NCBI RefSeq assembly: GCF_000422265.1
Contig: NZ_AULL01000012.1
Span: forward strand, 62,001-126,000
Source: Kaistella palustris DSM 21579
GTDB taxonomy: Bacteria > Bacteroidota > Bacteroidia > Flavobacteriales > Weeksellaceae
Direction of reading: 5' to 3'
DNA: 64,000 nt
The translations under genes and the position numbers were made by a program. How positions within the stretch are numbered: position 1 is the first letter of the stretch; every line of letters begins with the position of its first letter. Under the pieces are notes generated by a model. It saw only the letters and a program-made list of their open reading frames with translations, had not been told where the DNA came from and did no database searches. This document shows, piece after piece, positions 40,513-48,515 of this stretch.

Positions 40513-41916
40513 TTAAATTTTCGTCTGGCACATAAAGTCACTTGTCGGTACTGCTGTTTCTTTAATTTTCTTAAAACCGCCTTCCACCTCACTAAAATTC
40601 CTGATACCCCTGGAATTCAAGATGCTGGCCGCGATCATACTTCTGTACCCGCCTGCACAATGCACGAAAAAATGTTCGTTGGCATCAAGATCTCCGATCC
40701 ATTCATTGATGTTGGCCAAAGGTTTTTGAAAAGCTTCATTCACATGTTCCGCCGCATATTCAGATTCTTTCCGCACGTCGATTACTTTTGAATGAGGTTT
40801 ATATTGGGCCGCAAAATCTTCCGCTGAGATTCTGTTCACTTTATCTGTTTCTTTTCCGGCCGTTTTCCAGCTTTCAAATCCACCTTTCAGAAATCCGATC
40901 ACATGGTCAAAACCGACGCGAGACAGTCTTGTAATCACTTCTTCCTCAGTCCCTGCATCAGCGACGAGTAAGATCGGTTGTGCTACATCTACGATCATGG
41001 TGCCGACCCATGGAGCAAAATCACCTTTCAGACCAATATTGATGGAATTGGGAATATAACCTTTCGAAAATTCGTCAGCGCCTCTCGTATCCAAAATGAG
41101 TGCACCCGACTGTTCCGCCAAATTTTCAAAGTCCTCAATTGAAACTGCGGTATTTCCTTTTGCCAAAACCTCGTCGAAATTAGTGTAACCGCCTTTATTC
41201 ATCGCAACATTCATTCCGAAATATTTCGGCGGTGCCGCCAGACCATCCAGAACTTCTTTTACAAATGATTCTTTATTGGGCTGATTAAGGGCATAGTTTG
41301 TTTTTTTCTGATTTCCGAGCGTGTCTACCGTTTCTTTCTGCATATTTTTTCCACAAGCCGAACCTGCGCCGTGTGCGGGATATACTGTAATTTCATCGGG
41401 TAGTGGCATAATTTTGTTTTGCAGACTTTCGTAGAGCAAACCTGCAAGTTCCTGCTGCGTCATGTGCGCGGCCTGCTGTGCGAGATCCGGTCTGCCGACA
41501 TCACCCAGAAACAAGGTGTCGCCGGAAAATATAGCCGTTTCCTTTCCGTCTTCATCAATGAGGAGATAGGTGGAACTTTCCAAGGTATGTCCAGGTGTAT
41601 GCAGTACTTTTATTTTTACTTTACCGATCTCGAAGATCTGATTATCTTCGGCGATAACCGCTTCGAAATCCGGTTCTGCAGTTGGTCCGTACACAATTGG
41701 TGCACCGGTTTTCTGGGAAAGATCCAAATGTCCGGACACAAAATCTGCGTGAAAATGCGTCTCAAAAATATATTTGAGTTTTACATTATCTTTTTCCAGC
41801 CTGTCAATATAGGGTTTAGTTTCCCTCAGTGGATCAATGATCGCTGCCTCATTTTCAGAGACGATGTAGTATGCGCCCTGTGCGAGACATCCGGTATAAA
41901 TCTGTTCTACTTTCAT
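40513..41916 (-). CDS. ETHE1-like metallo-hydrolase fused to two rhodanese domains
   Basis: The 467-residue cytoplasmic protein begins with a metallo-beta-lactamase domain resembling persulfide dioxygenase (ETHE1), which oxidises glutathione or other persulfides to sulfite. The ligand motif reads THFHADF with H54, H56 and D58. The second-metal His of HxHxDH is replaced by Phe, which fits the mononuclear iron site of ETHE1. HTPGHTLESS and SGDTLFLGDVGRPDL follow. Two rhodanese domains come after residue about 265. The first has no active-site Cys (LLVADAGTEEE), while the second keeps CAGGYRS. The fusion would channel persulfide from rhodanese to dioxygenase. It is the centre of the operon. Confidence 0.9.
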   Translation of the reverse strand: MKVEQIYTGCLAQGAYYIVSENEAAIIDPLRETKPYIDRLEKDNVKLKYIFETHFHADFVSGHLDLSQKTGAPIVYGPTAEPDFEAVIAEDNQIFEIGKVKIKVLHTPGHTLESSTYLLIDEDGKETAIFSGDTLFLGDVGRPDLAQQAAHMTQQELAGLLYESLQNKIMPLPDEITVYPAHGAGSACGKNMQKETVDTLGNQKKTNYALNQPNKESFVKEVLDGLAAPPKYFGMNVAMNKGGYTNFDEVLAKGNTAVSIEDFENLAEQSGALILDTRGADEFSKGYIPNSINIGLKGDFAPWVGTMIVDVAQPILLVADAGTEEEVITRLSRVGFDHVIGFLKGGFESWKTAGKETDKVNRISAEDFAAQYKPHSKVIDVRKESEYAAEHVNEAFQKPLANINEWIGDLDANEHFFVHCAGGYRSMIAASILNSRGIRNFSEVEGGFKKIKETAVPTSDFMCQTKI

Positions 41917-41985
41917 TTTAATTTTTTTTAATGATTTCTTCTGGCCTGCAGAAGCTAATGCGTTCCTTATGGAAGGTCACGTAAT

Positions 41986-42351
41986 TTACGGCTCTTTATA
42001 TTCGCTGCCGTTCCCATCTTTATCAGAAAGTCTGCCACCTTTTCCCTCCTGCGTAATTTCCCACATATAATTATCGTTTGTAAACACAGGATTCCCGTTG
42101 GAACTCGTAGTTTTTGCAGAAAGTTTTTCTTCCGGCTGACCTGCTTTCTGGATTTTTACCGCGACCTGCGGACCTTCGGCGAAATAAGTCACTGTAATTT
42201 CTTCACCGGCGCTGTTGACCATTTGCACCGGCTTCTGAGTCTGGCTTACTTCGGTGGATGAAGTGGAAACTTCAGTAGCAGTTTCTGGATCGGTTTTTTT
42301 GCAGGAGTTCAGCAGAAACACTGTGATCAGTGCAAGACATACGTTTTTCAT
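41986..42351 (-). CDS. Lipoprotein of unknown function (MliC-like fold possible)
   Basis: The 121-residue protein has a signal ending LLNSC (C16), so it is a lipoprotein. A Thr/Ser-rich linker follows, then a beta-rich domain with VTYFAEGPQVAVKI and TNDNYMWEITQEGKGGRL. These strands recall the MliC/PliC C-type lysozyme-inhibitor fold but lack its usual cysteines, so the assignment is weak. It starts 2 nt after the TauE/SafE gene and so belongs to the sulfur operon. Function there is unknown. Confidence 0.6.
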   Translation of the reverse strand: MKNVCLALITVFLLNSCKKTDPETATEVSTSSTEVSQTQKPVQMVNSAGEEITVTYFAEGPQVAVKIQKAGQPEEKLSAKTTSSNGNPVFTNDNYMWEITQEGKGGRLSDKDGNGSEYKEP

Positions 42352-42353
42352 AT

Positions 42354-43157
42354 TTAATATTGTTGTTTTAAGAAAACTTCCTTAATGATGATAAAAATTC
42401 CCATTGCCAGCACGATATAACCGAAAAGCGGCTTTAGTTTTCGGCCATCCATTTTTTTGGAAATTCGAAGGCCCAAAAATATTCCTACTACGGATAGCGC
42501 GCTGAAAACCAACAGGAAATTCCAGTCATGTTTTACCATTTTCATGGTACTCAAAAATCCGATCGACGTGTTCATCGCTATGATAAAGAGGGAAGTGGCG
42601 ACCGCTCTTTTCATGCTTAATCCAAGCAGCATCACAAGTGCAGGCACTATGAGGAAACCCCCGCCGGCACCGATCAGTCCTGTAACTATTCCGACCAAAA
42701 GGCCCTGTGAGATCAGAATTGTGTAGTTGTGTCCGGGTTCTTTCTGCGCGCGCGGGCGCTCGGTTTTCCGGATCATTTTATATGAAGCGATGATCATTAA
42801 CACAGAAAAAAGCAGTAAAAGAAACATATCTTTTGTCAGCGTAATTCCCCAGCGGTTAATGATGTAGTGTGGCAAATGCGGCAAAACCAACCGGCGCGAA
42901 AACAGGACACCCAAAATTGAAGGCAAACCAAAAGTAAATGCAGTACGGAAATCGATCTGTTTCTGTTTGATGAATCCTGCAGTTCCTACAATACTTGTAA
43001 CACCAACCACAAAAAGGGACAAGGCGGTGGCTGTAACGGCATCAAAGCCAAATACATATACAAAAATAGGGACGCTTAAAATACTGCCGCCGCCACCGAT
43101 CAGCCCCATCACAAGTCCAATTATAACTGCAGAAAAGTAGCCCAGTAATTCCATCAT
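42354..43157 (-). CDS. TauE/SafE-family sulfite exporter
   Basis: The 267-residue integral membrane protein has about eight helices. It carries the TauE/SafE signatures GLIGGGGSILSVPIFVYVFG near the N-terminus and the repeat TGLIGAGGGFLIVPALVML in the second half, the two inverted halves of the family. TauE/SafE proteins export sulfite or related sulfonates. As the first gene of the operon before the persulfide-oxidising fusion enzyme, it would carry away the sulfite that enzyme makes. A 28-bp inverted repeat lies upstream. Confidence 0.9.
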   Translation of the reverse strand: MMELLGYFSAVIIGLVMGLIGGGGSILSVPIFVYVFGFDAVTATALSLFVVGVTSIVGTAGFIKQKQIDFRTAFTFGLPSILGVLFSRRLVLPHLPHYIINRWGITLTKDMFLLLLFSVLMIIASYKMIRKTERPRAQKEPGHNYTILISQGLLVGIVTGLIGAGGGFLIVPALVMLLGLSMKRAVATSLFIIAMNTSIGFLSTMKMVKHDWNFLLVFSALSVVGIFLGLRISKKMDGRKLKPLFGYIVLAMGIFIIIKEVFLKQQY

Positions 43158-43172
43158 CCGAATAAATTTGAG

Positions 43173-43200
43173 ATATTAACCTGTAATTTTCAGGTCATAT
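43173..43200. promoter_or_regulatory. Candidate operator (inverted repeat) upstream of the sulfur operon
   Basis: The half-sites ATAT-nn-ACCTG and CAGGT-n-ATAT are separated by seven bases (TAATTTT), giving an imperfect 28-bp dyad 16 nt upstream of the first start codon. There is no regulatory gene nearby, so the binding protein is unknown. Confidence 0.5.
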
Positions 43201-43373
43201 GTTTCTGATTTTAAAGTTAAAAAAAGTGAAAATTTAATCACTCAGTCATCACTGAAGGATTGAACTTTTATAAGCTGCCAGCGGTTTCCTGTTTCCACTT
43301 TTAACCTTTAACAAATTTAGTGAAATTTAGATTAGGAAGTTTGTACGGCAGTTTCGGTCTGTATTGAAGAGTT

Positions 43374-45353
43374 TTAAAAATTAATATTGAGATTCAGAAA
43401 AAAGTTGCGGCCTGGCCGCGGTATTTTATTCCAGTCAGAGTATGTCGTGTAATATTTATCAAAGATATTTTCTATGCCCGCTTTCGCAAGTATTTTTGCA
43501 CCGGAGAAATTGAAAATGTAACCGATACTTCCATTGGCAAGCGTATAGGCAGGAGTTTCTGTTTCACCATAATTCGCTGCAAAGTCACGGTGTCCGGCAT
43601 TTCCCTTGGCAGAAATTTCTGCGCTGAATTTGTTTTGAATGTAACGTAAGGATGAGCTATAACTGAACGGACTCATAAACGGCAGATTATTTTTTTCGAA
43701 ATCCCGACCTCGGCTGTACACCAGTTGGGTGTTCCATTTGAGAAACGGAAAGAGCTTTACGTCCGAAGTCCAGCTGATATTGAGGATGTCAGCGAAATCC
43801 AGCGCACCGTATTTTTTCACGCCGCTGGCGCCAATGGTCATGGGTGCCAGACCAGGCAGGATTTCGCCCACAATATAGTTTGATATGTGAAAATACGAGA
43901 GTGAAATTTTAGAGGCAACATTTTCTTTTTTAATGCCCATAAATGCGTTGGCTTCCAGCGAGCTTTCATTTTTTAGATCTGGATTACCGATGTAATCATA
44001 TTTCTCGAAACTGTTGAAAAGATAAAAACCATATCCTTCAGAAACCGACGGTGCGCGGTCTCCATAACCCGCGCCTAAACCGAATTCCCAGATATTCTTG
44101 GCAAACCGGAAATTGGCGGCAAAGTTCTTTAAAATGCGATTTTTGTCGGAGGTCATTTCGGGATAGAAGATCTGCAGACTGCTCAGACCAAAATCACTTT
44201 CCACATTATTGCGGTGAAAACCTACGGAAGCCGAGAATTTAAGTTCAGAATTTTCATTCAGCAAAAAATGATCTTCCAGATACAGGCCCTGATAAAAGGT
44301 CTGGACTTTTGGCCAGGTGTACATGAACATCAGCGGCTCGGAAATATCTGTGGGATACATCGTCATTTCGGCGGTAGATTTATTGTAATATCCACTGAGG
44401 TTTGCAAGGAAATGATGGTCAGCAAAACCCATTTTTAACTGAGAATAATAACCGGCAGTGGTGCTCCAGCCCGGCATATCCATGTGAATGGGTACTGCGG
44501 GTCTTTTGGTGTCATCCATTCGGTGGGTGACGGAATTATAATAAACTTTTGTTTCCCAGCTGTGAATTGAGCTGTTTTGTGGCAGGACCTGGAATTTCAG
44601 TGAAGTGATCAGCGCTTCAGCCAGTGAAACATCCATCGGCAGCGCGGGATAACCGACATCTGTGGCTTTATCGTAAATCAGTGAACCTTCCAGAATTTTA
44701 TTACCGCCAAATTTAAAACCGGAAATGCCTGAGAGATTGATTTTTTTAAATTGGGAAAACGGAATTTCGGTATGGTTTCTGGCCATATAGTTTTCCGCAT
44801 CGCGGCTCATAAAATTAACATCCGTGTAGAAACTTTCATTTTTGAAGGTTGTGCCGGCACCAAAGATTTTCTGTTGATTCACCGATTCAAAACCCGAACT
44901 GATATTGAAGTTCCATTTTTCGGGACCGAAAAAAGGTTGAGGTCTTTTCAGGTCGATTGCTCCACCAATCGTACTGCCGTGGGAAGAACCCTGCTGACCG
45001 GAACTGATCACAGCTTCGGACAGGTTGGAAACCTCAATGTAAGAAGTGACGGGATCCATCTTATCGGTACACGCGCCGAAGATCCGCATGCCATCAATGG
45101 TAACCAGCGTGCGCTCCGTTGGCATATTGTTGATCAGCGGTTCCCAGGCATAGGCTCCGCGCTTGATCATATCTATTTTTGCAGACTTCTGCAGATATTC
45201 ATCAATGGAACTTAAGGGTTTGGCTTCTTTCGCAGAAACCTTGGTTGTGCCGATGACGATCACTTCCTGTATATGGTGTGACTGCAGTGAATCCTGCGCG
45301 AAACCTTTAGAAAAAAAGAAGACGAAGAAAAATAAGACTGTTAGTTTTTGCAT
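43374..45353 (-). CDS. TonB-dependent receptor, probable metal (copper) type
   Basis: The 659-residue receptor has a signal peptide (about 1-19), a plug domain with the strand EVIVIGTTKVSAKEAKPL, the conserved LVTIDGMRIFGACTDKMDP region and ISSGQQGSSHGSTIGGAIDLK, and then a 22-stranded-type barrel ending in an aromatic residue. The FGACTDKMDPVTSY stretch (a Cys, Asp, Met cluster in the plug) is shared with receptors next to copper-binding proteins in Bacteroidetes. There is no HMA domain, unlike the receptor at 8.4-11.1 kb. It is downstream of the Met/His-rich lipoprotein and the CxGKC gene on the same strand. Copper as substrate is inferred from these neighbours. Confidence 0.88.
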   Translation of the reverse strand: MQKLTVLFFFVFFFSKGFAQDSLQSHHIQEVIVIGTTKVSAKEAKPLSSIDEYLQKSAKIDMIKRGAYAWEPLINNMPTERTLVTIDGMRIFGACTDKMDPVTSYIEVSNLSEAVISSGQQGSSHGSTIGGAIDLKRPQPFFGPEKWNFNISSGFESVNQQKIFGAGTTFKNESFYTDVNFMSRDAENYMARNHTEIPFSQFKKINLSGISGFKFGGNKILEGSLIYDKATDVGYPALPMDVSLAEALITSLKFQVLPQNSSIHSWETKVYYNSVTHRMDDTKRPAVPIHMDMPGWSTTAGYYSQLKMGFADHHFLANLSGYYNKSTAEMTMYPTDISEPLMFMYTWPKVQTFYQGLYLEDHFLLNENSELKFSASVGFHRNNVESDFGLSSLQIFYPEMTSDKNRILKNFAANFRFAKNIWEFGLGAGYGDRAPSVSEGYGFYLFNSFEKYDYIGNPDLKNESSLEANAFMGIKKENVASKISLSYFHISNYIVGEILPGLAPMTIGASGVKKYGALDFADILNISWTSDVKLFPFLKWNTQLVYSRGRDFEKNNLPFMSPFSYSSSLRYIQNKFSAEISAKGNAGHRDFAANYGETETPAYTLANGSIGYIFNFSGAKILAKAGIENIFDKYYTTYSDWNKIPRPGRNFFLNLNINF

Positions 45354-45403
45354 GATGATGAGCGCTGGTAAATACTAATGTTGAGGTGCTATTTTTAGCA
45401 AAG

Positions 45404-45436
45404 CTCCGCCACATTAAAGTGGAATAAGTGGCGGAG
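45404..45436 (-). other. Hairpin between lipoprotein and TonB receptor genes
   Basis: A perfect 9-bp stem CTCCGCCAC/GTGGCGGAG with a 15-base loop lies in the gap between the two genes. It has no clear T-run on the minus strand, so it may stabilise the upstream mRNA or partly terminate transcription rather than stop it. Confidence 0.5.
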
Positions 45437-45446
45437 AAATGAAAGC

Positions 45447-46301
45447 TTAAAATTCAAAATCAAAATAAAGGCTGCTTTCGGGGTTTGCGGCTGTTACTTC
45501 TTCGCCTTTCACGATTGTGCCATCAGGTTTTTGAAGCTGAAGGTTTATTTTCCAGTAGCCGGTCATGGTGAGCGAAAGTTTACCTTTATAAAACTGTCCC
45601 GCAGCGGTCTGTTTGGCGTCGACATTATTTGGCGAGGTATGGTTGCCCATGCCGGTCATCCTTGGATCTACTTTTACCGTGTAGCCATCAACAACAGAAA
45701 AGTTCATCATATCCTCCATTTTCCAGACGCCAACAGAAAGATCATTTATTGCTACTTTGGGAGTTTTGGGTTCGATAAAAGCCATCACGTATTTTACATT
45801 GTCTGTACCCAAAAAGGAAGTCACTTTTGTTTTCGTGCTTGCCGGCACATCTACTGTTGAGGTCACGCTGTATGCGGTTCCGTTTATGGTATAATCAATT
45901 TTAAGGTCCCAGTATTCGGAAGCGTTTTGCGGCATCTGGAAAACGATATAGCCGGTATAGAGCGTGCCGTCGGGTGTTATTTTGGTCACAGCCGATCTTG
46001 GTGCGGCGTGCGCCATCATTGCCATGTGCATCAGTGGCATCCAGGAAACCGAAGCGTTCTTTTCATACTGATTGGTAGCTTTGTTTTTTATTCTCATTTT
46101 CAGGTCGTTATAACCCAGAACGGTTGTTCCGGTCGCGGAATAAAGCTCGATAATATGCGTGTCGTTTGAGATTTCTTTTATTTTCACGAGGTCCTGAAGC
46201 TCATTTGCAGGCATTACAGGTTCATCTGAAGTTCTGCTGCACGACAAGACAGTTAAAGACACTATGAATAACACAAATATGGATTTGAATAAATTTTTCA
46301 T
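45447..46301 (-). CDS. Met/His-rich lipoprotein, probable copper-binding (YtkA-like)
   Basis: The start at MKNLFKSIF gives 284 residues with a signal ending VLSC (C21). Two beta-sandwich halves are suggested. In the first, the loop MPLMHMAMMAHAAPR (88-102) gives several Met and two His; in the second, PRMTGMGNH gives Met and His again. Both loops precede a strand (LYTGYIVFQMP and YKGKLSLTMTGYWKINL). This resembles YtkA/FixH- or CopC-like copper-binding domains. The job is probably holding Cu(I)/Cu(II) at the outer envelope for the receptor next to it. It is cotranscribed, or nearly so, with that receptor. Confidence 0.72.
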   Translation of the reverse strand: MKNLFKSIFVLFIVSLTVLSCSRTSDEPVMPANELQDLVKIKEISNDTHIIELYSATGTTVLGYNDLKMRIKNKATNQYEKNASVSWMPLMHMAMMAHAAPRSAVTKITPDGTLYTGYIVFQMPQNASEYWDLKIDYTINGTAYSVTSTVDVPASTKTKVTSFLGTDNVKYVMAFIEPKTPKVAINDLSVGVWKMEDMMNFSVVDGYTVKVDPRMTGMGNHTSPNNVDAKQTAAGQFYKGKLSLTMTGYWKINLQLQKPDGTIVKGEEVTAANPESSLYFDFEF

Positions 46302-46450
46302 TTTTTTAAATTTTAAAGGAAATATTGCGAAGAAGTTTTTTTGATAAACTGAAACTGAGAGGTCAGAAAAACATTCAGGCAAATGCAAAGCACGCCTCAA
46401 CCGGAGTCAGCTTATGATAAAAATGGCAAGGCCGGAATTTTAGAAATAAT

Positions 46451-46831
46451 TCAGGCAAAAGAGCGTAGTGAAAACTGCGGCGGATGCGGCAGAACTTTTT
46501 CAAAAGCTTCCTTAAAAAAAGGAGCCTGCAAATCCGCGGGAATACTTTTAAAAATAAATGCAGGTGCTGATTTCAGTGGAAAATCAAAAGGCTGGCCCGG
46601 CAAAATATTAAATTCAAAAGAATATTTAACTAGTGACATGGCATTGGATGAGCGCTCACTTTCTTTTTTCATCTGGCATTTACCGTGGCATTCCAGACTG
46701 GATTTTGCCTTGTTGATACAGTGAATCTCGTAATAGTCCCGGTTAATCTGGTAATCGATCATAAACAGCGAGTTTTGAAAACTTGCGGCGAAGATGACTG
46801 CCGAAAAAAGTAGTGATATAATGAGTTTCAT
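46451..46831 (-). CDS. Small exported protein with CxN...CxGKC motif
   Basis: The 126-residue protein has an N-terminal hydrophobic segment (about 1-20) and then the motif DYQINRDYYEIHCIN (C38) with LECHGKCQMKK (C48 and C52), followed by a His/Pro-rich C-terminus. Similar small proteins, with YxIN, CxN and CxGKC, lie at the head of copper TonB-receptor gene clusters in Bacteroidetes. The cysteines probably bind metal. It starts the minus-strand cluster, and a -7 box TAatTTTG lies 8 nt upstream. Function as a sensor or chaperone is unproven. Confidence 0.7.
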   Translation of the reverse strand: MKLIISLLFSAVIFAASFQNSLFMIDYQINRDYYEIHCINKAKSSLECHGKCQMKKESERSSNAMSLVKYSFEFNILPGQPFDFPLKSAPAFIFKSIPADLQAPFFKEAFEKVLPHPPQFSLRSFA

Positions 46832-46839
46832 TGCTGAAG

Positions 46840-46847
46840 CAAAATTA
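46840..46847 (-). promoter_or_regulatory. -7 promoter box (TAatTTTG) of the metal cluster
   Basis: Exact TAnnTTTG match on the minus strand, 8 nt before the ATG at 46831, so the leader would be very short. Confidence 0.5.
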
Positions 46848-46960
46848 AGACATTTTCGTCTTTATTGAAAATGATATTCATCATTACTTTTAGAATCAAT
46901 GCGCTACTAAATTTTACGTGAATTTATTTTTTATCTTTAATGCCTTAAAACTTTAAAACA

Positions 46961-48484
46961 ATGGCTGATCAGGCGAAATTCATACAGGAACTTACAGGTC
47001 GCTACGCTGCAAAAGGCGAAGCTATTACCCTTGGAAAAGGAATGCTCGGCGGTGAAGTTGTAACCGAGGTGAATGTTGCAATTCCTTTAAAAACGATTAA
47101 CCGCCACGGTTTGATCGCCGGTGCTACAGGTACAGGAAAAACCAAGACATTGCAGGTATTTGCCGAGCAACTTTCGCATGCCGGCATTCCATCGCTGGTG
47201 CTGGATATCAAAGGTGACTTTTCCGGTATTGCGGAGCCGGGCAGTGAGAATGCCATCATTAAGGAGCGATACGCGAAAACGCTTTTAGAATATTCTGCGC
47301 AATCTTTTCCGGTGGAGCTCATGACCATTTCCGGTGAAAAAGGTGTAAAACTGAGAGCCACGGTCACCGAATTTGGGCCGATACTTCTTTCAAAAATTTT
47401 GGAATTAAACGACACGCAGCAAAGCATTATTTCGATTGTTTTTAAATACTGCGATGACAAAGGCCTGCCGCTCATCGATCTTGATGATCTGAAAAAAGTG
47501 CTGCAATATGTCACCGACAATGCCGATGGGAAAAAAGAACTCGCCGACAATTACGGCTCTATTGCGCCGGCGTCTTTAGGAGCAATCCTGCGGTCAATCG
47601 TGGCGCTGGAACAGCAGGGAGCGGCGCAGTTTTTCGGCGAACCGAGTTTTGATGTACACGATTTGCTGCAAACGCGCGACGGTAAAGGCGTAGTGAATAT
47701 CCTGCGCGTAGGAAATATCCAGAGTAAACCGCAGCTGTTTTCAACTTTCATGCTTTCGTTATTTGCTGAAATCTATATGACTTTTCCTGAGGAAGGCGAT
47801 TCCGGAAAACCCAAACTCGTGCTGTTTATTGATGAGGCGCATCTGATCTTCAATGAAGCTTCCAAAGCGCTTGTCAGTCAGATCGAAACCATGGTGAAAC
47901 TGATTCGGTCGAAAGGTGTGGGTATTTATTTTATCACTCAGATTCCGGGCGATGTTCCCGAAAATATATTGTCGCAGTTGGGCCTGAAAATTCAGCATGC
48001 GCTGCGAGGATTTACAGCCAAAGACCGGAAAGAAATTTCCAAAGCGGTGGAAAATTATCCGCTGACCGAATATTATAATGCAGGTGAACTTATTCAGAAC
48101 CTGGGCATTGGCGAAGCCTTCATCACCGCTTTGGATGAGCGCGGCATTCCCACGCCGCTTGTTCACACTTACTTGATCTCGCCGGAATCGCGTATGGATG
48201 TGTTGAATGAGGCTGAGGTTGCCGACCTTACTTCCAGGTCAGCGCTGGTTGCAAAATATGAACAGCCCATGAACAAGGATTCGGCCTTCGAAATGCTGAC
48301 CAAAAGAATGGAGTCTGCAGTGCAGGCCGCGCCGCCTACCCAAAAGTCAAGAGCCGTAAAGCCGGAGCCCGGCGTTTTCGAATCGGTGATGAAATCCCGC
48401 GCCGGCAGAACTTTTACCACCACCCTGGCCAGGGAAGGAGCGAAGTTTGTTTTGGGAATGTTTGGTTTGGGAGGCCGAAGATAA
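46961..48484 (+). CDS. HerA-like P-loop ATPase (DUF853 family, YjgR-like)
   Basis: The 507-residue protein is a DUF853/YjgR-type ATPase related to the FtsK-HerA superfamily. Walker A is GATGTGKT (54-61) after INRHGLIA. LVLDIKGDFSGIAEPG follows and Walker B is LVLFIDEAHLIF, with the arginine-finger-like region in LRGFTAKDRKEI. The family is thought to be cytoplasmic and to bind DNA or act in translocation, but its role is unknown. It overlaps the leader region of the DnaQ/GIY-YIG gene downstream by gene order only; its stop is 31 nt before that start. No NurA nuclease gene is adjacent. Confidence 0.88.
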   Translation: MADQAKFIQELTGRYAAKGEAITLGKGMLGGEVVTEVNVAIPLKTINRHGLIAGATGTGKTKTLQVFAEQLSHAGIPSLVLDIKGDFSGIAEPGSENAIIKERYAKTLLEYSAQSFPVELMTISGEKGVKLRATVTEFGPILLSKILELNDTQQSIISIVFKYCDDKGLPLIDLDDLKKVLQYVTDNADGKKELADNYGSIAPASLGAILRSIVALEQQGAAQFFGEPSFDVHDLLQTRDGKGVVNILRVGNIQSKPQLFSTFMLSLFAEIYMTFPEEGDSGKPKLVLFIDEAHLIFNEASKALVSQIETMVKLIRSKGVGIYFITQIPGDVPENILSQLGLKIQHALRGFTAKDRKEISKAVENYPLTEYYNAGELIQNLGIGEAFITALDERGIPTPLVHTYLISPESRMDVLNEAEVADLTSRSALVAKYEQPMNKDSAFEMLTKRMESAVQAAPPTQKSRAVKPEPGVFESVMKSRAGRTFTTTLAREGAKFVLGMFGLGGRR

Positions 48485-48515
48485 GAGCAGATTATTGTTA
48501 GTAAAAGCAGGACGG

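Noticed and set aside
41419-41931. A 170-codon open frame on the plus strand across the ETHE1-rhodanese gene
   Set aside because: It lies opposite a gene with clear catalytic motifs and shows no recognisable family, so it is a shadow frame.
41986-42351. A firm call as MliC lysozyme inhibitor
   Set aside because: The strands look similar but the disulfide cysteines of the family are missing, so function is left open.
45354-45446. A cobalamin riboswitch upstream of the TonB receptor gene
   Set aside because: The gap is only 93 bases and shows a plain hairpin, with no B12-box-like sequence.
47002-47550. A 182-codon minus-strand frame inside the HerA-like ATPase gene
   Set aside because: The plus strand has Walker A and B motifs in the expected places; the minus frame is low in recognisable structure.
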